64,000 nucleotides of DNA, taken from positions 1,426,001-1,490,000 of the forward strand of contig JBCAMK010000016.1 of the NCBI GenBank assembly GCA_038503065.1. The letters are read 5' to 3'. Both the position numbers and the translations under genes were made by a program. The notes beneath the pieces were generated by a model. The model did no database searches, had not been told where the DNA came from, and saw only the letters and a list, made by a program, of their open reading frames with translations. Origin of the DNA: Paragyromitra xinjiangensis (lineage: Eukaryota > Ascomycota > Pezizomycetes > Pezizales > Discinaceae). Of the stretch, positions 11,444-23,500 are shown one piece after another (the stretch's first letter is position 1; each line of letters starts with the position of its first letter).

Positions 11444-13341
11444 TTAGTAAAGGCCGCCGAAGCCAGTGTATCCGGCGAACCCGTCGCTACCGCAAGTACG
11501 GGGAGCAGTGTAGGTAGGGTAGTTAGGGATACCACAGCTGGGAGCCTCGAAGAAGACAGCCTCGTACTCAACGATGGGCTGAATATCGATAGAGATCGGG
11601 GCAACGACCTCAACCTGGGGCTGGACAACGGTCTCAACGACGGGTGCGGCAACTTGCTCGACGACGGGGTAGGCGGCCTGTTTGTAGTAAGGGGCGTAGT
11701 CGAATTTCTCCTCGATGACCTTAGCCTTGATCTGGGGGATGATGGGCTCGTAGACCTCGACGGGGGCAGGACGGACTTGCTCAATGACCTGGACGGGTTC
11801 GTATACTTCTTCAATGTAGGGGATTTTCTCGGTGTACTGGTAGGTCTCGTATTCGACGGTAGGCTGGTAGATGGTCTCGACATATGGGACAGTCTCAACA
11901 TATGGGACAGTCTCGATGACAGTCTCGACGATAGGGACGGCCTCCTCGACAACCGATGCGACCTCGTTGGTGTTGATGTTCTATGATTGTTAGTATACTG
12001 AGCAGCTGGGGGGTTTGGAGTCCATACTGAGTTATAGTTGATGTTGGCATTACCGCTGGTGGAAGTGAGTGCTTCACATCCGTCAAAGCCGCAAGGGCTG
12101 CGCTTGTTCTTGCGGAATCCACCACCGAATCCATTGCCTCTATGGTTACCATTGATATCAGTGTTAACGTTGAAGTTCTCATTCATCTCTCCGCCGTTTT
12201 CGAAACCGCCGAAACCGCCGAAATCACCGATGAAACCGGGGAAGACCGGAATAACTTCAATGTCTCTATCGAAACCGCCGTTATCACCACCACCGAAGAC
12301 GCCCTTGAAGAAGCCCTCGTTCAAGTTCTGGTTGTTGTTGATGTTCTGGTTGATGTTCTGGTTGTCGTTGTCGGAGAACGCTTCACCACCACCGAACCCG
12401 CCCCACCTCTTACCGAGGCTCCTCTTGTTCTTAAAGAAACCAGTGTCCTCGAAGGCAACGTTGTTGTTGACGTTGAAGTCAGTGTTGTCGTTATTCCCGA
12501 AGCCGAGACCGTTGAAGCCACTGATGACATCAGAAGCTCCTCCTCCTCCTCCCCCACCACCATGGCTGCGCTCGCCGAAGAAGGAGTTGAATTTACCGAG
12601 ATTGGCCATCAAGTTCTGGTTGGCGTTGACATTCTGGTTGATGTTCTGATTATCGTTATCGTCGAAGTCGCCGCCACTGCCTCTACCACCACTGAATCCT
12701 CCGAATCCTCCCCACTGAGGGCTACGCTTGTATTTCCCGAAACCGCGGGAGCCACCGCTGGTCTTCTGCTGGTCATCTTCGTCTATGTTTCCATTATTAT
12801 TGATATTCTGATTAATGTTGTGGCGGAAATTCTCGCTATAGGAGTCGAATTTCCCGTGGATAAGATCCGACAGACCTCCAGAAGAATGATCACGCCTCTT
12901 AAGGCCCGCTTGCGGCTTCTCAACAATGGAGTAGCTCTGGCACGCCGGGGAGCGCTCGAAGATACCCCTCTTTCTGGTCTTGAGACCGGGGGTGAATACG
13001 AGGCCGTTCCTGCAGGCTGTGTCGGCGATCAGCTGGACGTTGGCGAAGTCGGTGAAATCATCCGTGCAGCCGCAGTCAGGGACGAGCTCCTTAACGGTCC
13101 TGTAGACGGTCTTGATGCTGATGATTTCCTGGGAAGGAGATGTGGGGGTTAGTATCGGTTTTTGGGGAGTTGGGGGTTTGGGGGGACTTACCGGTTGGGG
13201 ACAGGTCTGGACGACCTCGACGGGGACGGTGACTTGCTCGAAGGGGCAGGCCTGGGGAGCGCCGAACTGGGGAGTCGCAGAGGCAAAGATGCCGAGGGAC
13301 ACGACGAGGACGACTAAGCTGTGGGGAATTTGCATCTGCAT
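11444..13341 (-). CDS. Secreted Asn/Gly-rich precursor with repeated Kex2 sites
   Basis: Three exons (13192-13341, 12028-13128, 11444-11980), all joined in phase 0 by GT-AG introns, give 595 residues. Residues 1-22 are a signal peptide. Residues 51-95 form a Cys-containing N-domain (PDCGCTDDFTDFANVQLIADTAC). The middle is low-complexity with NDNQNINQN blocks near 207-215 and 305-312, and GGFGG runs. Dibasic KR pairs sit at 103-104, 127-128, 184-185, 285-286, 290-291 and 392-393, and several are followed by SP (KRSPQWGG, KRSPCGFD), the layout of Kex2-processed repeat proteins. The third exon switches to a Val/Glu/Tyr/Pro-rich C-domain (VETVPYVETVPYVETIYQP) ending CGSDGFAGYTGFGGLY. Likely a cell-surface or matrix protein cut into several peptides in the Golgi. 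The unspliced 670-codon frame reads the third exon in the wrong frame. Confidence 0.82.
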
Positions 13342-13361
13342 GTTTGCGGAACCGCTCTTGC

Positions 13362-13435
13362 CTGGGGTATGGGTTAGCTGAAGAAATGTATGAAGGAAGG
13401 AAGTAAAGATGTCTGAAGCTGGAGAAGACACTCAC
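13362..13435 (-). other. Probable 5' UTR intron of the Kex2-processed protein gene
   Basis: On the minus strand a donor GTGAGTG at 13435, a branch-like CTAACCC and an acceptor TACCCCAG ending at 13362 frame a 74-nt intron, 20 nt before the chosen ATG. Inferred from splice signals only. Confidence 0.5.
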
Positions 13436-13588
13436 AGTTGTTTGTGGTTTAAAGAATGAAATGCGTTCAAACTATTGAAACGACTGTTGATAGAAGAATG
13501 TACTTCCAAACGATCGTTGGTATTGTACGAGATGAAGGAAGAGTGATGAGCGTGATGATGTTTGTTCTTCGGGGGCATTTGAACGTGT

Positions 13589-13596
13589 TTATATAG
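13589..13596 (-). promoter_or_regulatory. TATA box of the Kex2-processed protein gene
   Basis: The minus strand reads CTATATAAACACG about 155 nt upstream of the inferred 5' UTR intron donor. Core-promoter call by motif and position only. Confidence 0.4.
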
Positions 13597-13692
13597 AGTT
13601 TCAACCCAGTACTGTATCTCCTGCAATTGACGGGACATCATAGTGAAAGAGGGAAAGACTTCATTCCCGAGACTATTGACCAGATGCAGCAC

Positions 13693-16174
13693 TCAGGGCG
13701 ATACTCAGATAGCTTGAGAGTGCTGGCTCAAGTTTATTGTGATTCTTTTCCTTCGAAACTGGCCTAGTATTACGATATACCCAGCACGGTGTCTATAGGC
13801 CAATATCTGAATCGCAAGACGGTACCACTTGTCATTCCTTCGCTGGCAAGGTTGATCCTGAGTGCAGGTAAGACCTGGTAGTTGTTACGACATTTTGATA
13901 ATTCGATGTTCGGCTCGTTGCCCTGTAGCAACTAAGGTCGATAATTATAATTTAGTACGCCAATAGTCCCGAACACGGCACAGGGGTTAAGGTTTTAAGC
14001 CTGTAGCAATCCTAAAAATTGAGGCCGCGCGTAATTGCTTGAGTAATTTTGTAGGTTAATCTTTGATTTTAGTTGGTGAACCCCCAAGTAACCTGAATGT
14101 TCTCGGGCTATTTCAATGTGTGCAGGTGAGTGTAGTTTGAAATTTCGTTCGGGCCTAGATAAGGGGCCCTTCAGGAGTTCCGAGATTAGATGGTGCCGAA
14201 GCCGACCGAAACATGTGAACAATGGGTATTTATTGCACAGTTTAGAGCATTTGAATCCCGAAGCGGAACCATGGTGACCCGTGCTTCTCAATGAACATGT
14301 CGTTCGTGCAATCTTGACGTACTAACACCGGAAACCCCTGCAATGTAAAGCGAAAGTGTTTAGTCGTTCTTGTTTTGAGGCAAATGGAGGCGGTAGGGCC
14401 TTGATTGTCTTGTGGGGAAGCTCTTAATCTAGGAGCTAAGGGTCCACGTTATTGAATATCACGTGATATTTTCTATCGGTGGGCCTTTCCCAGCGTTTTG
14501 GACTCACAGGTCTTGCTGGGGCATTTCGTCAGGCTTTATGGGGGGTTTCTTAGATCAAGTCATATGGTCCATGTTACCCATTGACTGCAGGCTGCTGATT
14601 TCGCATACATGTATCTCCAGGGTGCGAGTGATGGCACTGTAGGGCTGAACTGGTTCTCCTGCAGCCCTTATTCTCTGCTATGGGCCTTAAGTTCCTTGTC
14701 ATCATACCGATGGTTTACCGAGAGAATCCCGTACGACCCGGACCCGAATGTGACATCACTGTCGGGTAGAGTATTGTGTTTCTGAGGGCAGGTCATCGAT
14801 TTGAGGCTCATCCTCTCAACTGTCGGTTGCAGTGAATTCGTTTGAAACGAGTGCTCGAGCTCCACCTGCATATGGTTTAGCAGTCTGATAGAATTGCATC
14901 CGTAGGGTAGAAGAAAGTACCCACTTTGTTGTGGCAGAAACTCTGGTCTTTTTCCACAAGTGATTCATGTTCGTTAATCCAAGTATTCCGTATCGAGGGT
15001 GGTTGATGGCACGGCGTTCCTTCTGAAGGCTAAGCTTTGCCAAGATTGAGGCTCTTCCCACCCTGGACGCGTATCCTTTTCTCACCTTTCCATTTTCGGT
15101 TTCGCTAGTTCAACCCTACCAATAGGCTCGCTTCTGTGAGCAATTTTGCGAGTGACAATGATCTAGCTTCTAAACCAGAGAGAGGCTTTTACCGAGATGG
15201 TAGATCGAGATCAGCCCGCGCTAATACTCCTCTATATCTGCCAACCATTGTTTAATACCTCAGCAGATTTTCGGTAAGTCCGTCCAACACCTCAGGTATC
15301 TCGTCATTATGGGCGCTTCTATTCAATCAATCTTCACAAAAGAAAAGTGAATCGGCAATCTACGCGCCTTCGGCCAGAAGGATAATCTACATGAAATCGG
15401 AGAAGCTACGATCGGGATGCTGAAAGTACATGACGTTCCACACTTCTTGGGGCGCTTATGCATATCGGGCGTTTACGACTATCATGTATGCTGCTCCGTG
15501 AATTGCCTGTAGCCAACCGCTGGTATGAAGCTCGGTTTTACTCGGGTTGGTTGGGCCGCGGAAACCCGTTTCCTCAAGGTGTCAATGATGCTGGAGACGA
15601 CAATTTATTCTTTGGCTTGGGGTTTAATGCCGACGCTGTTAGATCTTCCCAACATGGGCGGATAACAGAAGCAGTCAGGGAGCTCTGTTTGTTTTGATAA
15701 GAACTGCTTCTCGTCAGCGATGCTAGGGGTTGTAAAGTACTGGTCATCTAGCAAAGGAACTAGATTGATTGCGTGGTATTTTCTACTTTTACCAACTTTA
15801 CCTTAAAATGGAAGGCGTTTACTGGCCTAGAATCCTCACTAGTGGGCTGAGTAGGCAATATTGCATGTGCTGCTCTCCCTTCACTATTCAAATTCAAGAT
15901 TAGCCAGCGAGTTCCATTAGTGGTTAATGATTATCCTTCGAGGGAAAAGGGTAAAGGGTGTTCTGATTAAGTGTTATAGTAGGGGCTGCTTTGATTCCGT
16001 TTTATCGTCTGGAATTGTGAAAAATATACCGTAGAGATTTCGAAAAACGAGTATGTTCACAAAATAGCCTATGCCAGCTGTTGAAGTCACAATCAACTGT
16101 AGCGCTTACTTCCCCATGCCTCATCACAACCTTTCAGGCCTGCAACGCCGCCCATCTAAATTACTTACGAGTCA
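13693..16174. other. Intergenic; no gene recognised
   Basis: Scattered frames below 100 codons (for example 14668-15085 minus, 15458-15697 plus) with no motif. Includes the 3' flank of the ankyrin gene. Confidence 0.5.
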
Positions 16175-18079
16175 TTACGTCTCTGGTTCAACCGGCTCTA
16201 GGAAAAAAGCTAAAAATAACAAAAAAAAGCCAAATAAACACGTTTTAAGCAATGAAGGCCTAGACTGTCTTCGTTCCGCGTCTTCAAGAGACTGAATAAT
16301 TTGACGATTAGACCAATGATTCATATGCATCAACGCGGTCTTACCGCCAGAATCCCTTGCTCCACAATTAACCCCATTAAAGAGGAGCACAGAAACAACT
16401 TTCTCATGTCCTCTTATTGCTGCAAGATGCAAAGGCGTCCTCCCCATAGAATCAACTGCATTAATATCAACAATCCGTTTATATTTCAAGACTTCTGTCA
16501 CGATCTTAACCGCCCCGCACTCAGCTGCCTCATGTAAAGGAGTGCTCCCGCGCTTATTCCGAAAATTCACGGTTGTAGGTCCGCCAGCATCAAGCAATAT
16601 TTTGAAAACGCTCCAATCACAATCCCTCAGCGACACAAGATGCAATGCCAGTGCGCCGCTGTTGTTGACAGCTCGAACGTCAGCGCCAGCTTTCAACAGC
16701 AAGGCTGCCATTTCAGCTCGATTGTCCCCCATGGGAGTTACCCCGAGCCCTTTTACGGAGTAGTGAAGCGCCGTTCCACCATAATGCGTGGGAGAGACCA
16801 TATTGACATCTGCGCCGTGGTCTAAGAGTAGTTGAGCCACCGCAAGATAACCCTCGCTCGCTGCAGCCTGCAGCGCTGTTTCACTGCGATGTCCAGGTTT
16901 ATTCGGATCAGCACCAGCTTTCAGTAGCGCTGATACGATCCGTGTGTCATCTCTGGAAGCATTAGAGGAAGCGTACGTCAACGGATCTTCCTCCCAGTAC
17001 CCAGTGATTGTATCTAGGCTAACGCCATGCTCAAGGAGTATCTCAACAGCTTCTGCATTACCAACCCTAACTGCGTGTCCGAGAATAGTGTAGTTTTTCT
17101 CCGAAGAGCCGTAGTTTATATGGATATCTGCACCGGCATCTAGGAGTTCTTCAATAACCCATTTTTCGCACTTCGCTTTAACGGCTCTGGTGAGAGCCGT
17201 CTCGTTTTTGTCACTGCGTGCGTTTATGGGTACTCCTCTCTCTAGAAGGATCTTTATGATATTCTCACGACTTGAGTGGCGCTTATTGCATACCGCTGCC
17301 TGTAAGGCATTGAAGTACTCTCCTCCCTCAGCTAAAGGGTCTGCCCCGTGATCCAGCAATAAACGGACGTATCCAAGCCCTGGGGGAGAATACAGTGCCG
17401 CCGCATGTAGGGGGTAAGCGCAATATCCTCCCCCGAGATTAGGGTCCGCTCCCGCCTGCAATAATCGCTCCATCATTCCCTTTAGATCATTATTGAATAA
17501 CCTCCGGTTTTTGGAGCTTTTCCCAGATGCTAGATATCCGAGTGCAGAGAATCCCGTAGTGCTGACTGCGTTGACATCGGCATCGGAGTCTAAAAGAGCT
17601 TCTAGCGAATCCTTCTGCATGAAGTAACAGGCGTTCATGAGAGCTGTTAATCCTCCGTTGGCGGCTAAGTTAATATCGAGGCCTCTCTCTACCAGATATG
17701 AGATCTCGTCTCGTTTCCCGCTCTCTGCGGCATGATGTAAAGCCGCCCGCCGCGAGAATCACGGGAGTTAGGGTCTGCCCCAAATTCGAAGAGTATTTTC
17801 AGCCCTCTATTTGAATATGGCTTTGGTATCTTGGGTTATCAGATGTAGTGTAGTCAAATTGTCTTTTTCCCCGGAGGTGGTATTGACGTCTGCGCAAGCT
17901 TTTAGTAGTAGATTTGTTATTGTCCAGTTCTCTGATTTGATTGATAGATGAAGAGCTGGGATGTCGTAAGTGGATCGTTGGTTGGGATTCGTTCCGGTGT
18001 TAAGAAGCTGCTGTACTAGTTCTTCGTCTCCGTGGGAGATCGCGTCGATGATATTGGGGATGGGCTGGTTTTGATACAT
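16175..18079 (-). CDS. Ankyrin-repeat protein with C-terminal hydrophobic anchor; frame disturbed near 17.75-17.81 kb
   Basis: About 630 residues of ankyrin repeats. The N-terminal frame (18079 down to 17807) starts MYQNQPIPNIIDAISHGDEE. The long frame to 16175 holds about a dozen repeats (LLQAGADPNLGG, LLLDHGADPLAEGG, LLKAGADVRAVNNSGALALH, GRTPLHLAAIRGHEKVVSVL). The two frames are in the same phase (18079 and 17638 differ by 441). Between them lies clear ankyrin sequence (LKILFEFGADPNSRDS) in the +1 frame, then AALHHAAESGKRDEISYLV back in the original frame. That is two compensating indels about 50 nt apart, with no GT-AG intron available. The C-terminus ends with a hydrophobic stretch, LFGFFLLFLAFFLEPVE, resembling a tail anchor. 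Role unknown; ankyrin repeats mediate protein binding. Either a decaying gene or a local sequence error. Confidence 0.8.
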
Positions 18080-18891
18080 GCCGCCGGTATAACTATGCTA
18101 AGTCAACTATTAATATCTGTATTTAGATGCCTGGGTAGCTCTTTCACTTACTAGCTGACTTGTGGTATGGCTTGAATTGATTAGGGAGTTTATAGAGGCA
18201 ACACACCACACACCAGAATCAGGAATAGGGGCTCCTCAGTCCTAGTTAATGAACTAAAGATTCGCGAACTAGAGTAGGGGTCGGCGCAGATTAAGAGATT
18301 GTGTGACCACCTATCCAGAAGTTACTGGGTTAGGGTTACTTATTAGCTATCACTTCATATCATGTAACTTTATTCAATTCAAGCCATGTATCTATGGCTA
18401 TATATTCCAAGCTTCATATCTAACTAAAGGTGCAAGTTTCTCGAACATGGGCCCCAGGTTTCGACCTGCAAGCCTCGCCGAGACGTTCGGGAGCGGGTAT
18501 TTTATATCATTTTACCGTATGTCTGAGAACGCAAGTGCTGGAACAATACCCTCTTGTCACGCTCCACACACCCCTCCACAAACCAATCAATAGAACAAAC
18601 GTCACGGAAGATATTCGGCGTGACTCTAGATAATTCATCAATTTTGGCTTAGCGTATACGCTACTAGGGCCAATTCAACCGGGTTGAGGGCCGCGATACC
18701 GTCGTATCTAATTGCGCCGATTACCGACAAACGTTGTGCGCCCCGCGTGACAAATCCGAGATAGCCGATTCTTGGTACCGAAACCTGAGCCCTGGGAGCC
18801 AAATCTCAAAGACAGCCTGTATATTAAATCTACACGTGCACGTTTCCCTTGCGTTTCCAGGCATCAATTCTTTGAAACTAGTGAGATCAAG
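18080..18891. other. Divergent intergenic region
   Basis: Lies between the 5' ends of the ankyrin gene (minus) and the flavocytochrome gene (plus), so it should hold both promoters. No coding motif seen. A TTTCCAG before 18861 could be a 5' UTR intron acceptor. Confidence 0.5.
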
Positions 18892-20572
18892 ATGTTGACC
18901 ATAGACGAAGTTTCTAAACATAACAGCCAAACAGACTGTTGGATGGCAGTTCGGGGAATTGTGTATAACGTTACGGAATTTCTGGAACAGCATCCTGGTG
19001 GCCCTGAAGGTATTTAATTCCCTAAAGCTCGCTAAGTCTAAATTTACATTCTAACTCACTAATAGTGCTCTTGGCCTATGCCGGCGCTGATGCTACCGGA
19101 GCTTACGATTCAGTACACATGCCCGAGCTTATCGAAAAGAACCCTCCATCCAGCATCAAAAATCTTGGCCCAATTGATATCCAGCAACTTCCCATTGCAA
19201 CTAGTCTCGATGCTGAAAAGAATTCCTCAATATCGAGATATACTAAACCACCTCTAGAAACTCTCATCAATAGTTACGACTTCGAGGAAGTCGCCGAAAA
19301 AACCAGTAGCCCAAAGACATGGGCTTTCTTTTCATCCGCGGCGACGGATCTAATATCAATGAGGTTAAACAAGGAAGCTTTCAATCGTGTTCTATTCCGT
19401 CCGAGAGTCATGAGGAATAATAGAAACGTGGACACAACGACGACGATCCTAGGCATCAAAACAAAAACTCCGTTTTTTGTTGCGCCGACAGCGATGGCGA
19501 AAATGATCCATGAAGATGGGGAACTTGCAGTATCAAAAGGGGCAGGACCTGAGGGCATAATTCACATCGTGAGTAAAGCTCTTCAGAGAACACAGAGATC
19601 ATTAGTCATAATTTTGGAACATGATTAGATTTCAACAAATTCCTCCGCGCCGATACCGGACATTATCGCAGCAGGTCTCGGCCCTAAGAATCAAACCCAC
19701 TTTCTACAACTTTACGTAAACACAGACCGTTCAAAAACTGCAGCGCTCCTAAAAACAGCGAGAGAAGCCGGTATCAAGGCGGTTTTTGTTACTGTGGACG
19801 CCCATATTGCCGGGAAACGAGAAGCAGATGAGAGGCTAAAAGTCGATGTTCCCGTCAAGAGTGTTGTGAGCGGTGCTGTGAGCCACAATGACAAAAAGGG
19901 TGGTGGGATGGGGAGACTCATGGGTTTATATGTCGATCGAACACTCAACTGGGATGATATACCTTGGCTCAAAAGTGCCTGTGGGGGCTTGCCTATTGTC
20001 ATCAAAGGCATCCAAACCGCTGCCGATGCGCAACTAGCGCTTAAGTACGGCGTTCAGGGAATCGTACTATCTAACCATGGTGGAAGGTCTCTAGACACGT
20101 AAGCCCCAAGACTCTGAATTCTTTCTCGCAGCTAATAGAATTATAGATCACCGCCTGCAATTTTCACATTACTAGAGCTCCACAAGATCTGCCCCGAAAT
20201 CTTCGACCACCTCGAGGTCTATATAGACGGCGGTATCCGTCGCGGCACAGACATCTTCAAGGCTTTATGTTTAGGGGCTAAAGCCGTTGGTATCGGGCGA
20301 CCCTACCTTTACGCTCTAAGCTATGGATCAGAAGGCATCGCACATTTAACGCAGAGTAAGTCGTCTGCTTCCCCGAAGTGATAGGTCAGTAACTGAATTT
20401 TTCGCCTACTCTAGTATTAAAAGATGAATTGGAGACAACTATGAGGATGTGTGGTGTCAATGATTTGTCGCAAGTTCACCCGGGATTGGTGAATACTGCT
20501 ATGATTGATCATTTGATTCCTGATTCTACGGGGCATCCTTATGTTAAATGGAGGCCAAAGGCTATGATATAG
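18892..20572 (+). CDS. Flavocytochrome b2-like FMN-dependent alpha-hydroxy-acid dehydrogenase with cytochrome b5 domain
   Basis: Oxidises L-lactate or a related 2-hydroxy acid and passes electrons to heme. Exons 18892-19009, 19066-19568, 19629-20098, 20147-20355 and 20415-20572 join in frame to 485 residues. Residues 1-80 are a cytochrome b5 domain with both heme ligands (HPGGPEVLL and the later VHMPELI). The FMN barrel follows: [55 protein letters not shown] (Lys contacting FMN N1), [17 protein letters not shown] (catalytic His), [28 protein letters not shown]. The chosen ATG starts directly at the b5 domain ([11 protein letters not shown]), so no mitochondrial presequence is visible, unlike yeast Cyb2. 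A non-coding stretch upstream could hide a 5' exon. Substrate within the family cannot be read from sequence. Confidence 0.92.
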
Positions 20573-23500
20573 TTTGGTTTTAATACAAATGAAACTGGGG
20601 AGTAATGAAAAGATTCATCTAGGTGCTCACCATATATGATTTGTAATACCCCAAAATATCCCGCGTGGCACGCGGGTTCATGATAGCTATAGACAAGAGA
20701 CTCGAGAGATTCCTTTGTAGTAATAGAACTCAAAGGAAATCGGCTACGCGTCATTTATGAGCGGAAATATATCAACACTATCGGCATTTGAACCCGTGGG
20801 TAGACAATCTTTTGCACGATATATCACTCGGGTTAGTCCTGGACCATTTCGCTGACGTCGAGTCCGTCTGAGATTTTTCAACTGCTACGGAAAAATTATT
20901 ACTAGCGCAGAAAAGAAGAGGGATCTTAGGAGAAACACATAGAACGTCTATCCTGATCTTCAACTAATCGATTTATAGATTAATTTAGGTGCCCGAAACA
21001 TATCATTTCTCCCATAGGCCTAGGCATATAGCTAGGTATTTGAACGTAAAACCAGAATCATACACCCCCCGAGCCTAGAACGTCAGGCAACCAAACGCGG
21101 CCCCCGCTACCCTAGGCTGTAAAATATGCCCTAATTCTTACCTAACTCTACATAATCTAACTAGTCATAGAGAAACCTGTTCCTCTTCTAAGTATTTTGT
21201 AATCCGGAAACTTATTCGGGCACTACATGAGTTGGAAAACCTACATGGCTCTTGCCGCGCAAAACCTTGAAGAGCGGAACTCTATGTCACCTCCTATCCA
21301 TAAGACCATAAGCGTAGGAGAAAGTTATCAAGAGCATCAGAGCATCCTATCAGTGGGGAAATATTGGGGAAAAGATCTACAAACACGTCCGATGGTGTGC
21401 CTCCAACTGACATCCCCCACTTATGCAACATAACCATCCCATCTCGTCCGTCACTCCCTCATACGGAAAACATATCCATCCCTAGTAAAACGACAAATAG
21501 AGTATAGTGAAAGGTTAACTAGCTACCTAATAATCAACCGAGCTAGCGAATAGGGTTTCAAAGAAGTAGTATCACCACTTCTAGGGTACGGCGGGTGTTT
21601 TCTACGGCATTTTCGATATTACAAGCTGAGGTGAATGCCGGTAACCGGCCGCTGTTTCCTATAGTTTCCCAATCTTGCTCTTATTCCTGTAGAACTACAT
21701 AGCTCCTTGGCGTTTCCCACGGGACGTGCCATTCACACATCAGGGTGCATGGAACAACGATGTAACACTCCACTACTGATATTGTGCTACTATTCTGGTC
21801 AAGTGGACATATCATAATCCATTTCTCAGAGACTCTTGAATTTCAAGACTCAAGGTCTAACCTGAGCTTCCTCTAGGTGAGCGTAGCAAGGTGGCAATGA
21901 GTCGAGTGATATTATGTGATTTCTATGCATGCAACTGCCAGTATACCTAATCCACGAGAAAAATTTGCTCACGAGGGCTAAGCCAAACCCTCGAAAGTGA
22001 AGGCTACGAATCTAACTGTGCTGAACTAGGGATATACTTTGGGTGGTGTACTTGAACTGGTCAACTGGACGTGCAGGGCTGGGCTCGGAGTTACCGCGAA
22101 ACCGGCAGGCCGAATCACGATTTATAAGAAAAGACTAAACTAAAAGGTTTCCCCACCTATTCCAAACTATTAATAAGAACTAAGTCATGTGCCGTATAGT
22201 CCAATTCTCTTGCCTTGAGAGTTTTGCTACACCCAGGGTTTCATGGAGTGAAGGGTAAAGTACCTGCCAGAACTCTGATCGATGACTAAATCTTTCCTCG
22301 CAGATCGGAATGTTAGTTGTAAATCGTAGAAGGTCATCGGTAGGAAGTCTGTGAGGACTGAGGGGAGACCCGGGGCTGTGTAAGTCGATGAATTTGAAGA
22401 CTTTCAGGGATTCCATAAAGCCTCAGGTGGTCTGTCAGTCATAGATATCCGCTAAAAATCGATCTATAGAACTCTGAGCAGGGAAATTCATTCCGAGTTA
22501 TTTCTGATACGGTATTTTTGTGCTGTTTTGTCAAGGCCGGGTATAATTTCGGTTTTCAATCTTGTCGGTGAAACCCCAGGCTACGCTAGATCATCCTCCT
22601 ACGGTAGGTAGGAAGCACATATCGGTTCGACCTTGTTTCCGGTGATACGATATCTCTCTGCTTTCCTTGCTTTTAACCAGATGTCGTTAGGGATGTGCAA
22701 TGCTGTGCTGCTAGCTCAAGCTAAATGAAACTGCCTGAGGGATTCCGGTCTATATTCAGCTCGCAGACGATGGAGATACGTTATTGGCCACGATCTATTT
22801 ACCCCGATATTATCTCTATATGCTTTCAGTCTCTTGCATACGCTTTTTCGAAGTAAATCCTAGTAGATTTACAGTTGTTGGAGGACAGGATAACCCAAAC
22901 GGCACAATCTGGACTATCATAACCTCCACATATCCCCTTGCCGGAAAACACAATTAACAATTATAGAACACAAAGTATTTCAAGGTAGGTTTATGGAATT
23001 CATTACCTCTTTTATCTCTTAAAATAGCGGTATATAAGGACTTTCATGGTCCTTAAGGTCACACGGTTTGACAGTAGAAACTCGAGCCAATTTTAGGCTT
23101 CGGGGTAGCCAAGCCTCGACAATGCTTTCCGCGATGATTCCAGGTAGAGAACTCTAAGGATCCTAGAGCTGAAACCTATAGAAGACTTCACCAGAAGAAA
23201 GTCAGCTGCGAATGAAGCATCAGTTGGTTGTCGTAACGCCTACAACAGGGTACAGTGAACACAGCCGATACTCTCCGAGTTATTTCTCTCATTATTGTCG
23301 TGGCGTAGCCCTTTACAGTCAGAGACATTTTCTTGGAAGTCTTTAGAACCTATCAGGAATTACGTGTCTGTCAACGTCAACTTCAACAAGAATAGCTTCT
23401 CACTGATAGCGTTTTGTAAGAGTTTTAAAACAATAGTTTATACCCGAATCTAGCGAGAGGAGTAACACGCTAGTGATCTAGGCAAGTCGTTGAACAAGAC

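Noticed and set aside
12142..13152. 336-codon plus-strand frame opposite the Kex2-processed protein gene
   Set aside because: Shadow frame caused by the biased composition of the minus-strand gene.
11419..13431. Single 670-residue protein from the uninterrupted minus-strand frame
   Set aside because: It reads through two good introns, and its Ser/Arg/Pro-rich C-terminus is the wrong frame of the third exon, whose true frame gives VETVPYVET repeats.
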